NCBI RefSeq assembly: GCF_001592745.1
Contig: NZ_LUKD01000006.1
Span: 1 to 64,000, forward strand
DNA from: Bdellovibrio bacteriovorus
GTDB lineage: Bacteria; Bdellovibrionota; Bdellovibrionia; Bdellovibrionales; Bdellovibrionaceae
Direction: 5' to 3'
DNA length: 64,000 nt
In this document: piece after piece, positions 53,781-62,676 of the stretch
Position numbering within the stretch: the stretch's first letter is position 1
Layout: every line of letters starts with the position of its first letter
Notes under the pieces: model-generated
Databases searched by the model: none
What the model saw: only the letters and a program-made list of their open reading frames with translations
Told to the model about the DNA's origin: nothing
Program-made: the position numbers and the translations under genes

Positions 53781-54802
53781 TTTACAAACTGCCTTAAGAA
53801 ACGCACATCATTTTCAGGGAACAAACGAATGTCTTCGATGCCGTATTTAATAATCGCCATACGCTCAACACCGAAGCCGAACGCAAAACCTTGCCATTTT
53901 GGATATTCGATTTTCGCCGCTTGGAACACTTTCGGATTCACAAGACCGCAACCGCCGATTTCAATCCAGCCCGATTGTTTACAAAGACTGCAGCCTTTTC
54001 CTTTACAGATGGGGCATGAACAATCCACCTCTGCCGAAGGTTCGGTGAAAGGGAAGAAACTAGGACGGAATCTTGTTTTCAAACCAGGACCGAAGAACTC
54101 ACGAACGAAGAAACTGATCGTGCCTTTAAGATCGGCCATTGAAACTTTCTCATCCACACACAAAGCTTCAATTTGATGGAAGTTTGGAAGATGTGAAATA
54201 TCGCTATCACAACGGAACACCGGGCCCGTACCAATCACACGCAATGGCAACTGTTCGGTTTCCAAAGAGTGGATTTGAATCGGAGATGTGTGCGTGCGAA
54301 GAACATGGCTTTTATCGATAAAGAAAGTATCTTGCATATCACGCGCAGGGTGATCGGCAGGAATATTCAAAGCCTCGAAGTTATAATAATCTTTTTCGAT
54401 AAGTGGACCGGTGCGCACGCTGTAACCCAAACGCGCCATCACCGTAAAGATTTCTTCCACGACGATATTCACTGGGTGAGCCGAGCCTTTTGCTTGCGAA
54501 GCCGCAGGCAAAGTCAGATCGATTTCTTCGGCCGCCATTTTTGCCGAAATCTCTTTTTTCTTCAGAGTGTCTTCGGCTTCCGTGTAAGCAGCCTCAAGAA
54601 GCTGCTTCACCTCGTTCACTTTTTTACCAAACAGAGGCTTTTCCTCTTTCGGCAAAGAGGCCATTTCTTTCATGATCTCTGTAAGTGAACCGCTTTTCCC
54701 CAGGTATTGAACCTTGAGGTCGTAGAGGTCTTTAGATGTTGGAGCAGCTTTAAAAGCCGCCAGGGCTGTATCTTTGATGGAATCAAGTTTGGTCGTGGAC
54801 AT
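53777..54802 (-). CDS. pheS: Phenylalanyl-tRNA synthetase alpha subunit
   Basis: This 341-residue class II synthetase subunit has an N-terminal coiled coil and a catalytic core with [21 protein letters not shown]-type motif 2 (here VLRTHTSP), [16 protein letters not shown], and [16 protein letters not shown] motif 3. [13 protein letters not shown] zinc-knuckle-like insert is visible near residue 257. No leader peptide or T-box was found. It diverges from rsmG across 111 bases. Confidence 0.96.
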   Translation of the reverse strand: MSTTKLDSIKDTALAAFKAAPTSKDLYDLKVQYLGKSGSLTEIMKEMASLPKEEKPLFGKKVNEVKQLLEAAYTEAEDTLKKKEISAKMAAEEIDLTLPAASQAKGSAHPVNIVVEEIFTVMARLGYSVRTGPLIEKDYYNFEALNIPADHPARDMQDTFFIDKSHVLRTHTSPIQIHSLETEQLPLRVIGTGPVFRCDSDISHLPNFHQIEALCVDEKVSMADLKGTISFFVREFFGPGLKTRFRPSFFPFTEPSAEVDCSCPICKGKGCSLCKQSGWIEIGGCGLVNPKVFQAAKIEYPKWQGFAFGFGVERMAIIKYGIEDIRLFPENDVRFLRQFVK

Positions 54803-54913
54803 AGGGTCTCATAATCACCTCAGAGGCCCGTATTTTCAAGCATTTAGCTTTTACACACAGCGCAGAAAATCCTTGAGGTTTCAGGGCTTTCCCCCTATCT
54901 TCCCAGGACCCTT

Positions 54914-55765
54914 ATGGCGCATAAAAATAAATCGAACTACAGTCCCTATAAAGCCCGTCAAGAAGCCCGTGGAAACTTCTCCCCTTCGAACATGGGTCGT
55001 CATAAGAAGCCTGAGCTGATTTATGAGCTCAATGAGGCCAACGACCGCCTGGCCGATGTCTTCCGCAATCACGGTTTCGATATGGTGAACCACGAGCAGC
55101 GCATGCAATTGGCACATTTTTACCGTCTTTTGATGTTAAATCAGGAAAAAGAGAATTTCACTCGCCTGCTGAAACTGCGCGACGTCGCTATTAAACATTT
55201 CATCGATAGCATCATCATCCTGAAATACACGAAACTCCAGTTTCCGCTTTTAGACGTAGGCACGGGCCCAGGCTTTCCGGGGATTCCTTTAAAAATCATG
55301 CTTCCCGACGAAAAAATTCTTTTGGGAGAAGGCGTTCAGCGCCGGGTGGAATTTTTAAAGCACGTCCGCTCTGAAATGAAGCTTCAAAACCTCGATATTT
55401 TGGGTCGCAATATCAACCAACACTGCATGTATCCCGTGAATGGAGCAATTACTCGCGCGGTGGAAGATATCGGCAATACTTTGGGGAACGTGATCAGTTG
55501 CCTTCAAACGGGCGGCCGCGTTTATTTCATGAAAGGCCCTGGAGTTGATCCAGAAATCAAAGCCTTTAAAGAAACTGAGTGGTCTGAGTATTACAAACTT
55601 GTTGAAGACGTCGCCTACACTCTTCCCCAAACTCCGCATGAGCGTCGCTTGGTTGTTTACGAAAAGATCAAAAACAAGCCTCTGCCTGAAGAGGATGAAG
55701 GCGAAGAGCTTTTATTTGACGAACTTTCCGGAGACGAGAAAAGACGTTGGGCCAAATACACTTAA
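54914..55765 (+). CDS. rsmG: 16S rRNA (guanine-N7)-methyltransferase RsmG
   Basis: This 283-residue protein has the GidB/RsmG core: NLTRLLKLRDVAIKHFIDS-like segment (FTRLLKLRDVAIKHFIDS), SAM motif LLDVGTGPGFPGIPLKI and a GAITRAVED stretch. A basic N-terminal extension of about 60 residues and an acidic C-terminus extend the usual length of about 210. It should methylate G527 of 16S rRNA. It is not with gidA or parAB as in many genomes, but diverges from pheS. Confidence 0.88.
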   Translation: MAHKNKSNYSPYKARQEARGNFSPSNMGRHKKPELIYELNEANDRLADVFRNHGFDMVNHEQRMQLAHFYRLLMLNQEKENFTRLLKLRDVAIKHFIDSIIILKYTKLQFPLLDVGTGPGFPGIPLKIMLPDEKILLGEGVQRRVEFLKHVRSEMKLQNLDILGRNINQHCMYPVNGAITRAVEDIGNTLGNVISCLQTGGRVYFMKGPGVDPEIKAFKETEWSEYYKLVEDVAYTLPQTPHERRLVVYEKIKNKPLPEEDEGEELLFDELSGDEKRRWAKYT

Positions 55766-55840
55766 CCCACGCCTCCCTCGCGGCAAGTAAGAAATTTTAA
55801 GAATTGACTCTCTTTCCCCATAGAAATAGAAACCCGAACG

Positions 55841-56965
55841 ATGACAAATCTTCCCCACCTTTTACAACTAGCCAAACTGCAGTCCCGCAATGGGGATATG
55901 CCAGAGGCTCGTGAAACGGCGGCGGAAGCTTTGCATACATTTGCGAAGACGGAACAACATTCCTTCTGGATTGAAAGCGCGCGAGTTTATCTTCAATCTT
56001 GTATTGAGCTTGAAGACATTGCCACGGCTGAAAAAGTCATGCTCGAAGCTTTGGAGCTTTTGGCTTCGGGCAAACTTTCTGAGTCTCTTCAAGCCTCTGT
56101 GCAGACTTTGATTGCCTCTTGGTTTTTAGCTCAGGGAAAAGCGGCTGAATCACAAGCCTATCTGGATTCGGCGATCAACAAAGCAACCCACAGTCGCGAT
56201 CTTGAAGTTCTAGCAAGAGCGCTTTTAATCAATGCATTCCAACTGTCATTCAATCAAAAAACTTTCACGCAAGCCCTTCAGCTTTTAAGCAAGATCGAAA
56301 CTCTGCTGGCGGAAATAGAAAATCCCGAGCTTTCCCTGATTGCAAACAATGTTCGCGGTTATATTTATATTGAATCTCAACAGTACGAAGCAGCCTTAAA
56401 CACGCTTTGGAAAAATTATGAGACGGCAAAACGTCATGGTTACCAAACGTCGATTTCCTCTGTTTTAGGAGAGCTGGCACTCGTAGCCCGCGCACAACAA
56501 CAGCACGAGCACTACCGCCTTTATGCCGAGCTGGCCTTAAAAGGTTTAAATCCGCAAAAGACGCCACGCCTTTATAAACGCATCCTCAAAGTCTATCCGG
56601 AAAGCGAGCGCAATCATAAAGCTCACTATGACTTTGAGATCGACGAAAAAAATCGATTTGTGCGCGAAAGAACTAAAGGCCCGATTGATTTTAAGAATCA
56701 GCATATTCTTTTTGATATGGCTTTGATGTTCATCAAACATCCAGGCCAACGCTATTCAAAGGAAGATTTAGCGGAAAAAATCTGGTCGCAAGTTTACGAC
56801 CCCGATCTGCATGACAATTTGATCTATGTTTCGATCAAACGTCTGCGCACTTTGCTAGAGCCGGACTTAGAAAGTCCGCGCTACATCCTGCGTGATCGCA
56901 AAGGTTATTACTTCAACTCACAAACCCATGTTCATTTTAAGAATTTAGAGGAAGCTCCACTATGA
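55841..56965 (+). CDS. TPR-repeat protein with OmpR-type winged-helix C-terminus
   Basis: The 374-residue product has helical tetratricopeptide-like repeats over about residues 5-245 and a C-terminal Trans_reg_C winged helix (about 270-360) with HILFDMALMFIKHPGQRYSKEDLAEKIW, then NLIYVSIKRLRTLLEPD. There is no receiver domain, so input probably comes by protein or ligand binding to the repeats. Its end overlaps a secreted-protein gene by 4 bases, so that gene is under the same control. Targets are unknown. Confidence 0.8.
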   Translation: MTNLPHLLQLAKLQSRNGDMPEARETAAEALHTFAKTEQHSFWIESARVYLQSCIELEDIATAEKVMLEALELLASGKLSESLQASVQTLIASWFLAQGKAAESQAYLDSAINKATHSRDLEVLARALLINAFQLSFNQKTFTQALQLLSKIETLLAEIENPELSLIANNVRGYIYIESQQYEAALNTLWKNYETAKRHGYQTSISSVLGELALVARAQQQHEHYRLYAELALKGLNPQKTPRLYKRILKVYPESERNHKAHYDFEIDEKNRFVRERTKGPIDFKNQHILFDMALMFIKHPGQRYSKEDLAEKIWSQVYDPDLHDNLIYVSIKRLRTLLEPDLESPRYILRDRKGYYFNSQTHVHFKNLEEAPL

Positions 56966-57378
56966 AACTCCTAAGCTCTTTTATGGCCGTCTTCATCATG
57001 ACCTCTTTCAGCTTTGCCGGACCTGGCGATGGACCTATCGTTCCTTGGCCAACCAGTGTGGTGCGCGAAGCTTTGAATGAAACGACCATCTATGGTGATT
57101 GGGTCGCTTACGAACACAATGCCGTTTGGTATATCAACATTCAAAAAGATCCGTTAGAGATCGGACGCGCTTCCATCGCGATTTCTTCTGGTGCTGTTTT
57201 CACACACAAAGCTGTCGGCTCCCTTTACCGTGGAGACAACGTCTTCTGGGGTAAGCTGGTCATGGATGCCAACCACTCGGCAGCCATCGTTCTTTACAAA
57301 GACTATGAAGGCACGAAACTCCGTATTGCCAAAGGTCACAACCGCTACGTTGACGTGAAGCTGTATCGTCAGAAATAA
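56962..57378 (+). CDS. Secreted protein of unknown function
   Basis: This 138-residue protein has a signal peptide (MKLLSSFMAVFIMTSFSFAG) and a mature part with GPGDGPIVPWPTSVV and several short beta-like stretches. No domain is recognised. It overlaps the TPR regulator gene by 4 bases and precedes the RNA methyltransferase gene by 11 bases, so it probably belongs to a three-gene unit. Confidence 0.65.
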   Translation: MKLLSSFMAVFIMTSFSFAGPGDGPIVPWPTSVVREALNETTIYGDWVAYEHNAVWYINIQKDPLEIGRASIAISSGAVFTHKAVGSLYRGDNVFWGKLVMDANHSAAIVLYKDYEGTKLRIAKGHNRYVDVKLYRQK

Positions 57379-57389
57379 GGATTTGCGCC

Positions 57390-58145
57390 GTGATTGAGAT
57401 CAGTTCGAAAAGCAACGACCACTTTCGCCGCTGGGTGGATTTATCTTCTGCCCGCGGAATCAAAAAACACCACGAGTTCATCCTGATGGGAGAAAAACTG
57501 ATTGGTGAGTTTTTAGAAAACCCAAATTTCAAAGTGAAGGCAGAACTGGTTCATGAAGATCTGAAATCTTTGACAATGACGGCGGCCTCTTTAAAAGGTC
57601 AGCGCATTCCGGTCTTCAAACTTCCCAAAGCTCTTTTTAACGAAGTCGATGTGATTGGCACACACTATAATCTTTTGGTCTTGGAACCGAAGGAAATCCC
57701 CGCTTTGTCGGCCGAGAAAACGCAAGGTTTGGAAGTGCTTTCGCCTTTGGGAGATCCATCGAATCTGGGCGCTTTAGCTCGCTCGGCTTTGGCTTTTGGT
57801 GCAAGCAAAATGATTCTGACTGAAGAAAGTTGCAATCCATTTCACCCGAAAGCGATTAAATCTTCAGCGGGAGCTCTTTTAAAATTGCCTCTTTATCGCG
57901 TCGGTAAATTCACGGACTTTGTTGCAGGCAATGAAGATGTTTACGCCCTAGATATGAAAGGCGAAAATGTCGCTACTTTCAAATGGCCCAAAAACATCCG
58001 CTTAGCTATTGGCGAAGAGGGACCTGGATTTAGTGGCCTTAAAGGCTTAAAGCGCTTATCAGTCGCTACTCAAAGCGTGGAATCCTTGAATGCGACGGTG
58101 GCGGCAAGCATTGCTCTTTTCAGCTATTCTGTTTCTCAGAAATAA
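57390..58145 (+). CDS. SpoU/TrmH-family RNA methyltransferase
   Basis: This 251-residue protein has an N-terminal RNA-binding-like domain and a C-terminal SPOUT domain with the knot motifs: LGDPSNLGALARSALAFGA, LAIGEEGPGF, and VESLNATVAASIALFSYS. Such enzymes 2'-O-methylate ribose in tRNA or rRNA; the exact site is not clear. The start is GTG 57390, with AAGGA upstream. Confidence 0.85.
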   Translation: MIEISSKSNDHFRRWVDLSSARGIKKHHEFILMGEKLIGEFLENPNFKVKAELVHEDLKSLTMTAASLKGQRIPVFKLPKALFNEVDVIGTHYNLLVLEPKEIPALSAEKTQGLEVLSPLGDPSNLGALARSALAFGASKMILTEESCNPFHPKAIKSSAGALLKLPLYRVGKFTDFVAGNEDVYALDMKGENVATFKWPKNIRLAIGEEGPGFSGLKGLKRLSVATQSVESLNATVAASIALFSYSVSQK

Positions 58146-58168
58146 GCTTCCCCTGAAGGCAGCTTATT
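58141..58168. terminator. Hairpin between convergent RNA methyltransferase and protease genes
   Basis: AATAAGCT and AGCTTATT pair around a 12-base loop. It contains both stop codons. There is no long T run. Confidence 0.4.
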
Positions 58169-59000
58169 TACACAGTAAACTTTTGATTTCAGCTTCAGGG
58201 ATCTGTTGGGTCATCTGACAGATCTTTTGATCTAAGACTCCGTAAACATCCCAATTTGAAAACAAAGTCTCAGCACGGCCTTTGGTCACGCCGATTTGCT
58301 TCCACTGAGTCCCGACTCGAGCAAATAATGGTGCCCCACTATCACCGGGCTGTACGCGCGATGTGGATTTAGACTCATAAGTGCTAGAGCTTTTTGTAAT
58401 ACGATCTAAGCGTGCCATTCTTTTTGTGTCCGTCGTTGCGATTTCTTCGATTGGATTGATCGTAACAACTGTCGGCCAGTAATTGATCAACTGCGAATGA
58501 ATCGACGGCAATTCCCTCTGAGCAACAATTTGAGTGAATTGAAAATCTGCTTTCAGCGCCAATGGCTTTTCAAAAACAACAATCGCGATATCCTCCGCAG
58601 GACCGATTCGCAAACGCAAGCCTTGCACATCCAAACGGCGTTTAAGATCCGCGGAATATATAAATCTCGCTTTCACAGTCTCACGGTATTTTGTCATATA
58701 GCCGATGCGGCGAGTTTCGCCTGTCGGCGCTTTACGATAGATGTATTCACCGACTTGGATGTCGATTTCCCAGGACTTCAAAACTTCGGATTGATAAACA
58801 CAGTGGGCCGCGGTCACCATCACTCGGTCCGACAAAAGATTTCCATTACACATGCCGGAAACAGTGTCTTTGCTGTCGGGGTCATATCCTAAGGCGCTGA
58901 AGAAAACGACGGATTCAAGCTCTGGCGTTTCCGCAGGAACGGCATTAGTTAAAGCCCAAGATTGTGTCGCTAGCAGCATGGTGAATAAGAAAATCTTCAT
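58164..59000 (-). CDS. Secreted trypsin-like serine protease
   Basis: The ATG at 59000 lies 4 bases after AGGGGG, giving 278 residues with a signal peptide (MKIFLFTMLLATQSWA). The S1 triad is present: His in TAAHCVYQ, Asp in EDIAIVVF and Ser in PGDSGAPLF. A start at 59039 would lack the signal peptide. It acts outside the cytoplasm; in a predator it could help digest prey proteins. Confidence 0.88.
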   Translation of the reverse strand: MKIFLFTMLLATQSWALTNAVPAETPELESVVFFSALGYDPDSKDTVSGMCNGNLLSDRVMVTAAHCVYQSEVLKSWEIDIQVGEYIYRKAPTGETRRIGYMTKYRETVKARFIYSADLKRRLDVQGLRLRIGPAEDIAIVVFEKPLALKADFQFTQIVAQRELPSIHSQLINYWPTVVTINPIEEIATTDTKRMARLDRITKSSSTYESKSTSRVQPGDSGAPLFARVGTQWKQIGVTKGRAETLFSNWDVYGVLDQKICQMTQQIPEAEIKSLLCK

Positions 59001-59092
59001 AGAGCCCCCTCTGAAAGAAGGAGCTATTTCAGCTCTCAAGCCAGGTCACCAAAAAAGGCGGCGATGACACCCGTGATCACCGCCAATGTTCA

Positions 59093-59797
59093 TTAATTAG
59101 ATTTGAGCGATAAATAGTAAAGACGATCCTCTTTAGGAAGTCTTTCAATCGCATAACGAAGCATGGTTCGAGGCATTTTTGCAGCGTGAAGATCAAGAAA
59201 ATGACGAAGATCTTTTTCGCTGACTCTTTTACCTGCTTCTCGCAACATCCAACCACTGGCCTTATGAATCAAGTCATGACTGTCATTCATTAGAATTTTT
59301 GCGATTTTAAATGTGTCTTTCACTTCCCCTTTTTTGATGAAGTGAAATGTGGATAGCATGGCGATCCGACGCTCCCAGACACTTTTTGATTTTGCTAACT
59401 TCTGCAAAATCTTGCGGTCGCGATTGTACAAAAAAGCACCGACGATGTATTCTGCCGAAGAATCAACGAGGTCCCAATTGTTGATATATTTCGTGTGTTT
59501 TAGATAAAACTTATAGATCTTTTCTTGCTCTACTTCAGAACTTTTCGGGAATTGACTTACTAAGATTAAAAGACCAATCAGGCGCTCTTCATGATGCGGG
59601 GATTTAACCAGAAGGCTGACTTCTTTCAGAGGCAGATCCTTGTACTTCTTAGCTATCAAACGGCTTTCCGGCACAGTCAAACCTAAGAAGATATCCCCTT
59701 CCGCATAGTCGCCAGGCCCCGTCTTAAAGAAACGTTGCAGAGTCTTAGCGCGGGCAGGTTTTCTTTTCTTAAGAATGTCTTTTTGGATCGCTAACAT
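59093..59797 (-). CDS. AlkD-like DNA glycosylase (HEAT-repeat DNA alkylation repair)
   Basis: This 234-residue helical protein matches the AlkD family: FLGLTVPESRLIAKKY, HEERLIGLLILV, YINNWDLVDSSAEYIVG, then WERRIAMLSTFHFIKKGE and KASGWMLREAGK. AlkD enzymes remove bulky or cationic alkylated purines without flipping the base. It stands alone between the protease gene and the mevalonate operon. Confidence 0.87.
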   Translation of the reverse strand: MLAIQKDILKKRKPARAKTLQRFFKTGPGDYAEGDIFLGLTVPESRLIAKKYKDLPLKEVSLLVKSPHHEERLIGLLILVSQFPKSSEVEQEKIYKFYLKHTKYINNWDLVDSSAEYIVGAFLYNRDRKILQKLAKSKSVWERRIAMLSTFHFIKKGEVKDTFKIAKILMNDSHDLIHKASGWMLREAGKRVSEKDLRHFLDLHAAKMPRTMLRYAIERLPKEDRLYYLSLKSN

Positions 59798-59885
59798 TTC
59801 TTGAGGGTACGAGAGAAGCCTCGTCAGCGCAACACCCTAGTATTCTCGTTCATCCTTTAGTTTCGAAAGAATATTTCCAAATCAA

Positions 59886-59910
59886 CAGACTTCCGTTCTG
59901 CAGAAGTCCG
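59886..59910 (-). terminator. Hairpin after the mevalonate operon
   Basis: CAGACTTC and GAAGTCCG pair (one G-T) around a 9-base loop just after the mevalonate kinase stop. On the minus strand TTGATTTGG follows, a weak T run. Confidence 0.45.
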
Positions 59911-59914
59911 TCTA

Positions 59915-60802
59915 TTAACAAGGAATCAATTTTTCAAGGACGTCTTCGGACGGAACCTTACTCCACAATGACAGCACGTAGCCACCGCCACCAGAACCCG
60001 TCGGTTTCACGGCAAGAGCGCCTTTTTCTTTCAGCCATTGTATATGTTTACCGGGAGCCCCTTCATTCAGGCCCCACTGCTCAAAACATTCTCCACCTTC
60101 TTCAATGGCTTTTGCCAGAAGAGGAAGCCCATCTTGCATATCGAGTTTTAATGCTTTTTCGGCTGTAGCCACAGCTTCGGCCATTTGCTTATCGATTTTT
60201 TCACCGACTTCGGGATTCTGTAAAAGAAGGTCTTTAACTTTATTCACAGCATCCACCGTTACGCCACGCTTGCCCGAATAGGAAATATACCAATGCGGTT
60301 TCCAAGACGTTGATAATGGCTTACGCTCCCCATTTCGTACGAAGTATAAACCCTCGCCCGATAAAGCGACGGCGATATCCACCCCACTGCTTTCACCATG
60401 AAATAGATTTTCTAGATCACGTGCAAACTCGTAGTATTCACTTTCCTCAACATATCCCAGATAACCCAGCCAACGAGTGAGCGCGACACAAAGAGCGGCC
60501 GACGCCCCCATACCTGCGCCCACTGGGATGGAGGATTCCAAAAGCAGAATACCTTTGAGTTCTTGGCGAGAGATTTTTTTAAGCTCACAAGCTTTTTCCA
60601 GAACTCCCCAAACCAGAAGCTGAAGATCTTTACCATGGTCTCCGACCAGACGAAGCTCTAAAGAGGATTCCGTACGCGTGTAACTCAGTTCTAAGTTGCG
60701 CGACTGAATGGGAAAAACCAACGCGGGAACACCGCGAAGTACCGCGTGTTCGCCCGCAAGGATCCACTTTCCAAAAGACTTACAGGTGAAATCAATGGAC
60801 AT
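59915..60802 (-). CDS. mvk: Mevalonate kinase (GHMP family)
   Basis: This 295-residue GHMP kinase starts with KSFGKWILAGEHAVLRGVPALVFP, where GEHAV is typical of mevalonate kinase, and has motif 2 IPVGAGMGASAALCVAL and motif 3 PTGSGGGGYVLSL. It phosphorylates mevalonate. Its start overlaps the decarboxylase gene by 11 bases, and it is the last gene of the operon. Confidence 0.85.
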   Translation of the reverse strand: MSIDFTCKSFGKWILAGEHAVLRGVPALVFPIQSRNLELSYTRTESSLELRLVGDHGKDLQLLVWGVLEKACELKKISRQELKGILLLESSIPVGAGMGASAALCVALTRWLGYLGYVEESEYYEFARDLENLFHGESSGVDIAVALSGEGLYFVRNGERKPLSTSWKPHWYISYSGKRGVTVDAVNKVKDLLLQNPEVGEKIDKQMAEAVATAEKALKLDMQDGLPLLAKAIEEGGECFEQWGLNEGAPGKHIQWLKEKGALAVKPTGSGGGGYVLSLWSKVPSEDVLEKLIPC

Positions 60803-61772
60803 CGGATTTCACACCTTCGAATGCCAAGACTTTGAATTCTTTTTTGAAAAGCTCGCGATAAGTTTCAAAAGACTTCTTCTGATCATTCCTGAAAAGCATA
60901 TGCACATTCGCCCCGGCATCCATTGTCACCAAAGGACCGTCCTGCCACTTATTCCAAAGCTTTTGGCATTCTTCCAAAACTTTTTTGGATCCGTCCGTCA
61001 TATAGCTGAACGCCGGCGTGCTTGTTTCAAACAAGCGGTGCATATCGATGAACTCGTCCCAGACAATCTGACGGGCCATATGCCAGTCATCAAACTGCAA
61101 AGCTTGCGAAAGATCTTTAAGGCGAATTTCCGCACGTTCCACACGACCTTCGAAACGAGGACTCGTCGTCACAAGCTTATGAGCTTCCGAACTAGAAACT
61201 TCCTTCTTTGAGTCTTCCACCACCACCACGATGTGATGCATATCCTTTATCGGAAGATTCATGGTTTCTGCATACTCATGCAACCAAAGCGCCCACGGAG
61301 AGAATAGAGAACGACAGGAAGATCCCGATCCCTGACGAGACAGCTCGGACAAGACTTTCTTATCCTCGCCCCACGGTTGCGGATGGATCTTTTGAAACAT
61401 CTGCGCAGCAGCCAAAGTCAACGCAGCAAAACTTGAAGCGGAGCTAGCAAGACCGCAATCGGAAGGAAAATTATTTGCTGACTCCACGAGGAAGTTTTTC
61501 GTAACTCCCCACTTGTCTTTTAAATTTTGCAGGTGCTTTAAAAAGCGCTGCTGCCCTTTTTCAGAAAGATCCATTTTTTCTAGATCTTCTCGAACCAAGA
61601 GCTTCCATTGATCCTTACCACCCTCAATCTCTGTCAGGCGAACAAAGGTTCTTAAATTCTCCAGAGTGTAAGATAAGGAGCCATTCGTTGGCTTATTACC
61701 GGAACCTTCGATTTTACCCATGTACTTGATCAGAGCGATATTAGAAGGCGCAGACACTAAAACTTGATTCAT
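60792..61772 (-). CDS. mvaD: Diphosphomevalonate decarboxylase
   Basis: This 326-residue protein has the family N-terminus VSAPSNIALIKYMGKIEG, the LSYTLENL segment, and the ATP-binding FPSDCGLASSASSFAALTLA, followed by RQGSGSSCRSLFSPW, where the catalytic Arg and Ser lie. It turns diphosphomevalonate into isopentenyl diphosphate. Its start overlaps the upstream kinase gene by 4 bases. Confidence 0.92.
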   Translation of the reverse strand: MNQVLVSAPSNIALIKYMGKIEGSGNKPTNGSLSYTLENLRTFVRLTEIEGGKDQWKLLVREDLEKMDLSEKGQQRFLKHLQNLKDKWGVTKNFLVESANNFPSDCGLASSASSFAALTLAAAQMFQKIHPQPWGEDKKVLSELSRQGSGSSCRSLFSPWALWLHEYAETMNLPIKDMHHIVVVVEDSKKEVSSSEAHKLVTTSPRFEGRVERAEIRLKDLSQALQFDDWHMARQIVWDEFIDMHRLFETSTPAFSYMTDGSKKVLEECQKLWNKWQDGPLVTMDAGANVHMLFRNDQKKSFETYRELFKKEFKVLAFEGVKSDVH

Positions 61773-62668
61773 AGAGTTCCTCGAACTTGCAAACCATTGG
61801 CGATCTTTTGCGAAGAAGCCATTAAGGATAATTGGCGTTGTTGGCAGAACTGTTTTAGCTCTTCGGACTCGTTTTTACGAGTCACAACCAGGACCACGTC
61901 GGCACCTAAAGCTCCACAGCCCTTGGCCGCCACGACGCCAGAAATTTGCTTGATATCATTTAACAAAGATAAAGTTTCATTGCAGGTAAAGCCCAAGGAC
62001 TTTAAAGAATCCGCATAGGCATTTATACCTGAAACAAAAATAGAACCGTCTTGTGTATCAAAAGACTCGCGAATCATCGCGAAACTTTTTTCTAAAGAGC
62101 TGGCATCAAAAGTTTTTAAATTCTTCAGATGCTCGTGGGTGGCGACTTTATTTCCGGTGTGCAGAAGGTGGATTTCCAAATCTTCAAACGGCCAGCTCTT
62201 GACCGAGATCAGACCTTTGCGCTTTTCAAAGAAAGTTAAAGCGCCTTTGAGCTGTCCCACAAGATCAGCACCACTAGGACGCTGTCCTTCACCATTCCAT
62301 GCGACTTCGTAATAGGCTTCTAAAAGATGTTTAAAATCCAGAAGCTTTTCCATGTCCTGTTGAGGAGCCTCTTTATAAAGCCACAAAGCATAGACACCTA
62401 AAAACTGCGCCGTAGAAGCACCAAAGCCGCCCTTACCCGCGTAAGGATCTTTAAAACCAAGATCAAATTGAGAGAAATAGTCTTGATGCTTACGAATATA
62501 AAGACCGGCTGGAGACTCCGGATGAATCGACCCCAGGTTGCCACTTCCCTTATGGGCTTCAAGTTCAAAACAAGGCTGCGACAAAAGGACCAGGGTCGGT
62601 CCTTCTTGCAATGCGAGGTATTCACCCGCGATAAAAGTTTTGCCGGGAACGGAGAAGACCAGGGACAT
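61769..62668 (-). CDS. GHMP kinase, probable phosphomevalonate kinase
   Basis: This 299-residue protein begins FSVPGKTFIAGEYLALQEGPTLV, matching the phosphomevalonate kinase type (GEYLAL rather than GEHAV). Motif 2 is unusual: GKGGFGASTAQFL instead of the common PxxxGLGSSAA. Motif 3 reads AAKGCGALGADVVLVV. Given the other two GHMP genes, phosphomevalonate kinase is the missing step, but the loose motif 2 leaves room for doubt. AGGAG precedes the ATG by 5 bases. Confidence 0.75.
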   Translation of the reverse strand: MSLVFSVPGKTFIAGEYLALQEGPTLVLLSQPCFELEAHKGSGNLGSIHPESPAGLYIRKHQDYFSQFDLGFKDPYAGKGGFGASTAQFLGVYALWLYKEAPQQDMEKLLDFKHLLEAYYEVAWNGEGQRPSGADLVGQLKGALTFFEKRKGLISVKSWPFEDLEIHLLHTGNKVATHEHLKNLKTFDASSLEKSFAMIRESFDTQDGSIFVSGINAYADSLKSLGFTCNETLSLLNDIKQISGVVAAKGCGALGADVVLVVTRKNESEELKQFCQQRQLSLMASSQKIANGLQVRGTL

Positions 62669-62676
62669 GGCCTCTC

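Noticed and set aside
54803-54913. Leader peptide or T-box before pheS
   Set aside because: No Phe-rich short frame and no T-box core were seen in the 111-base gap.
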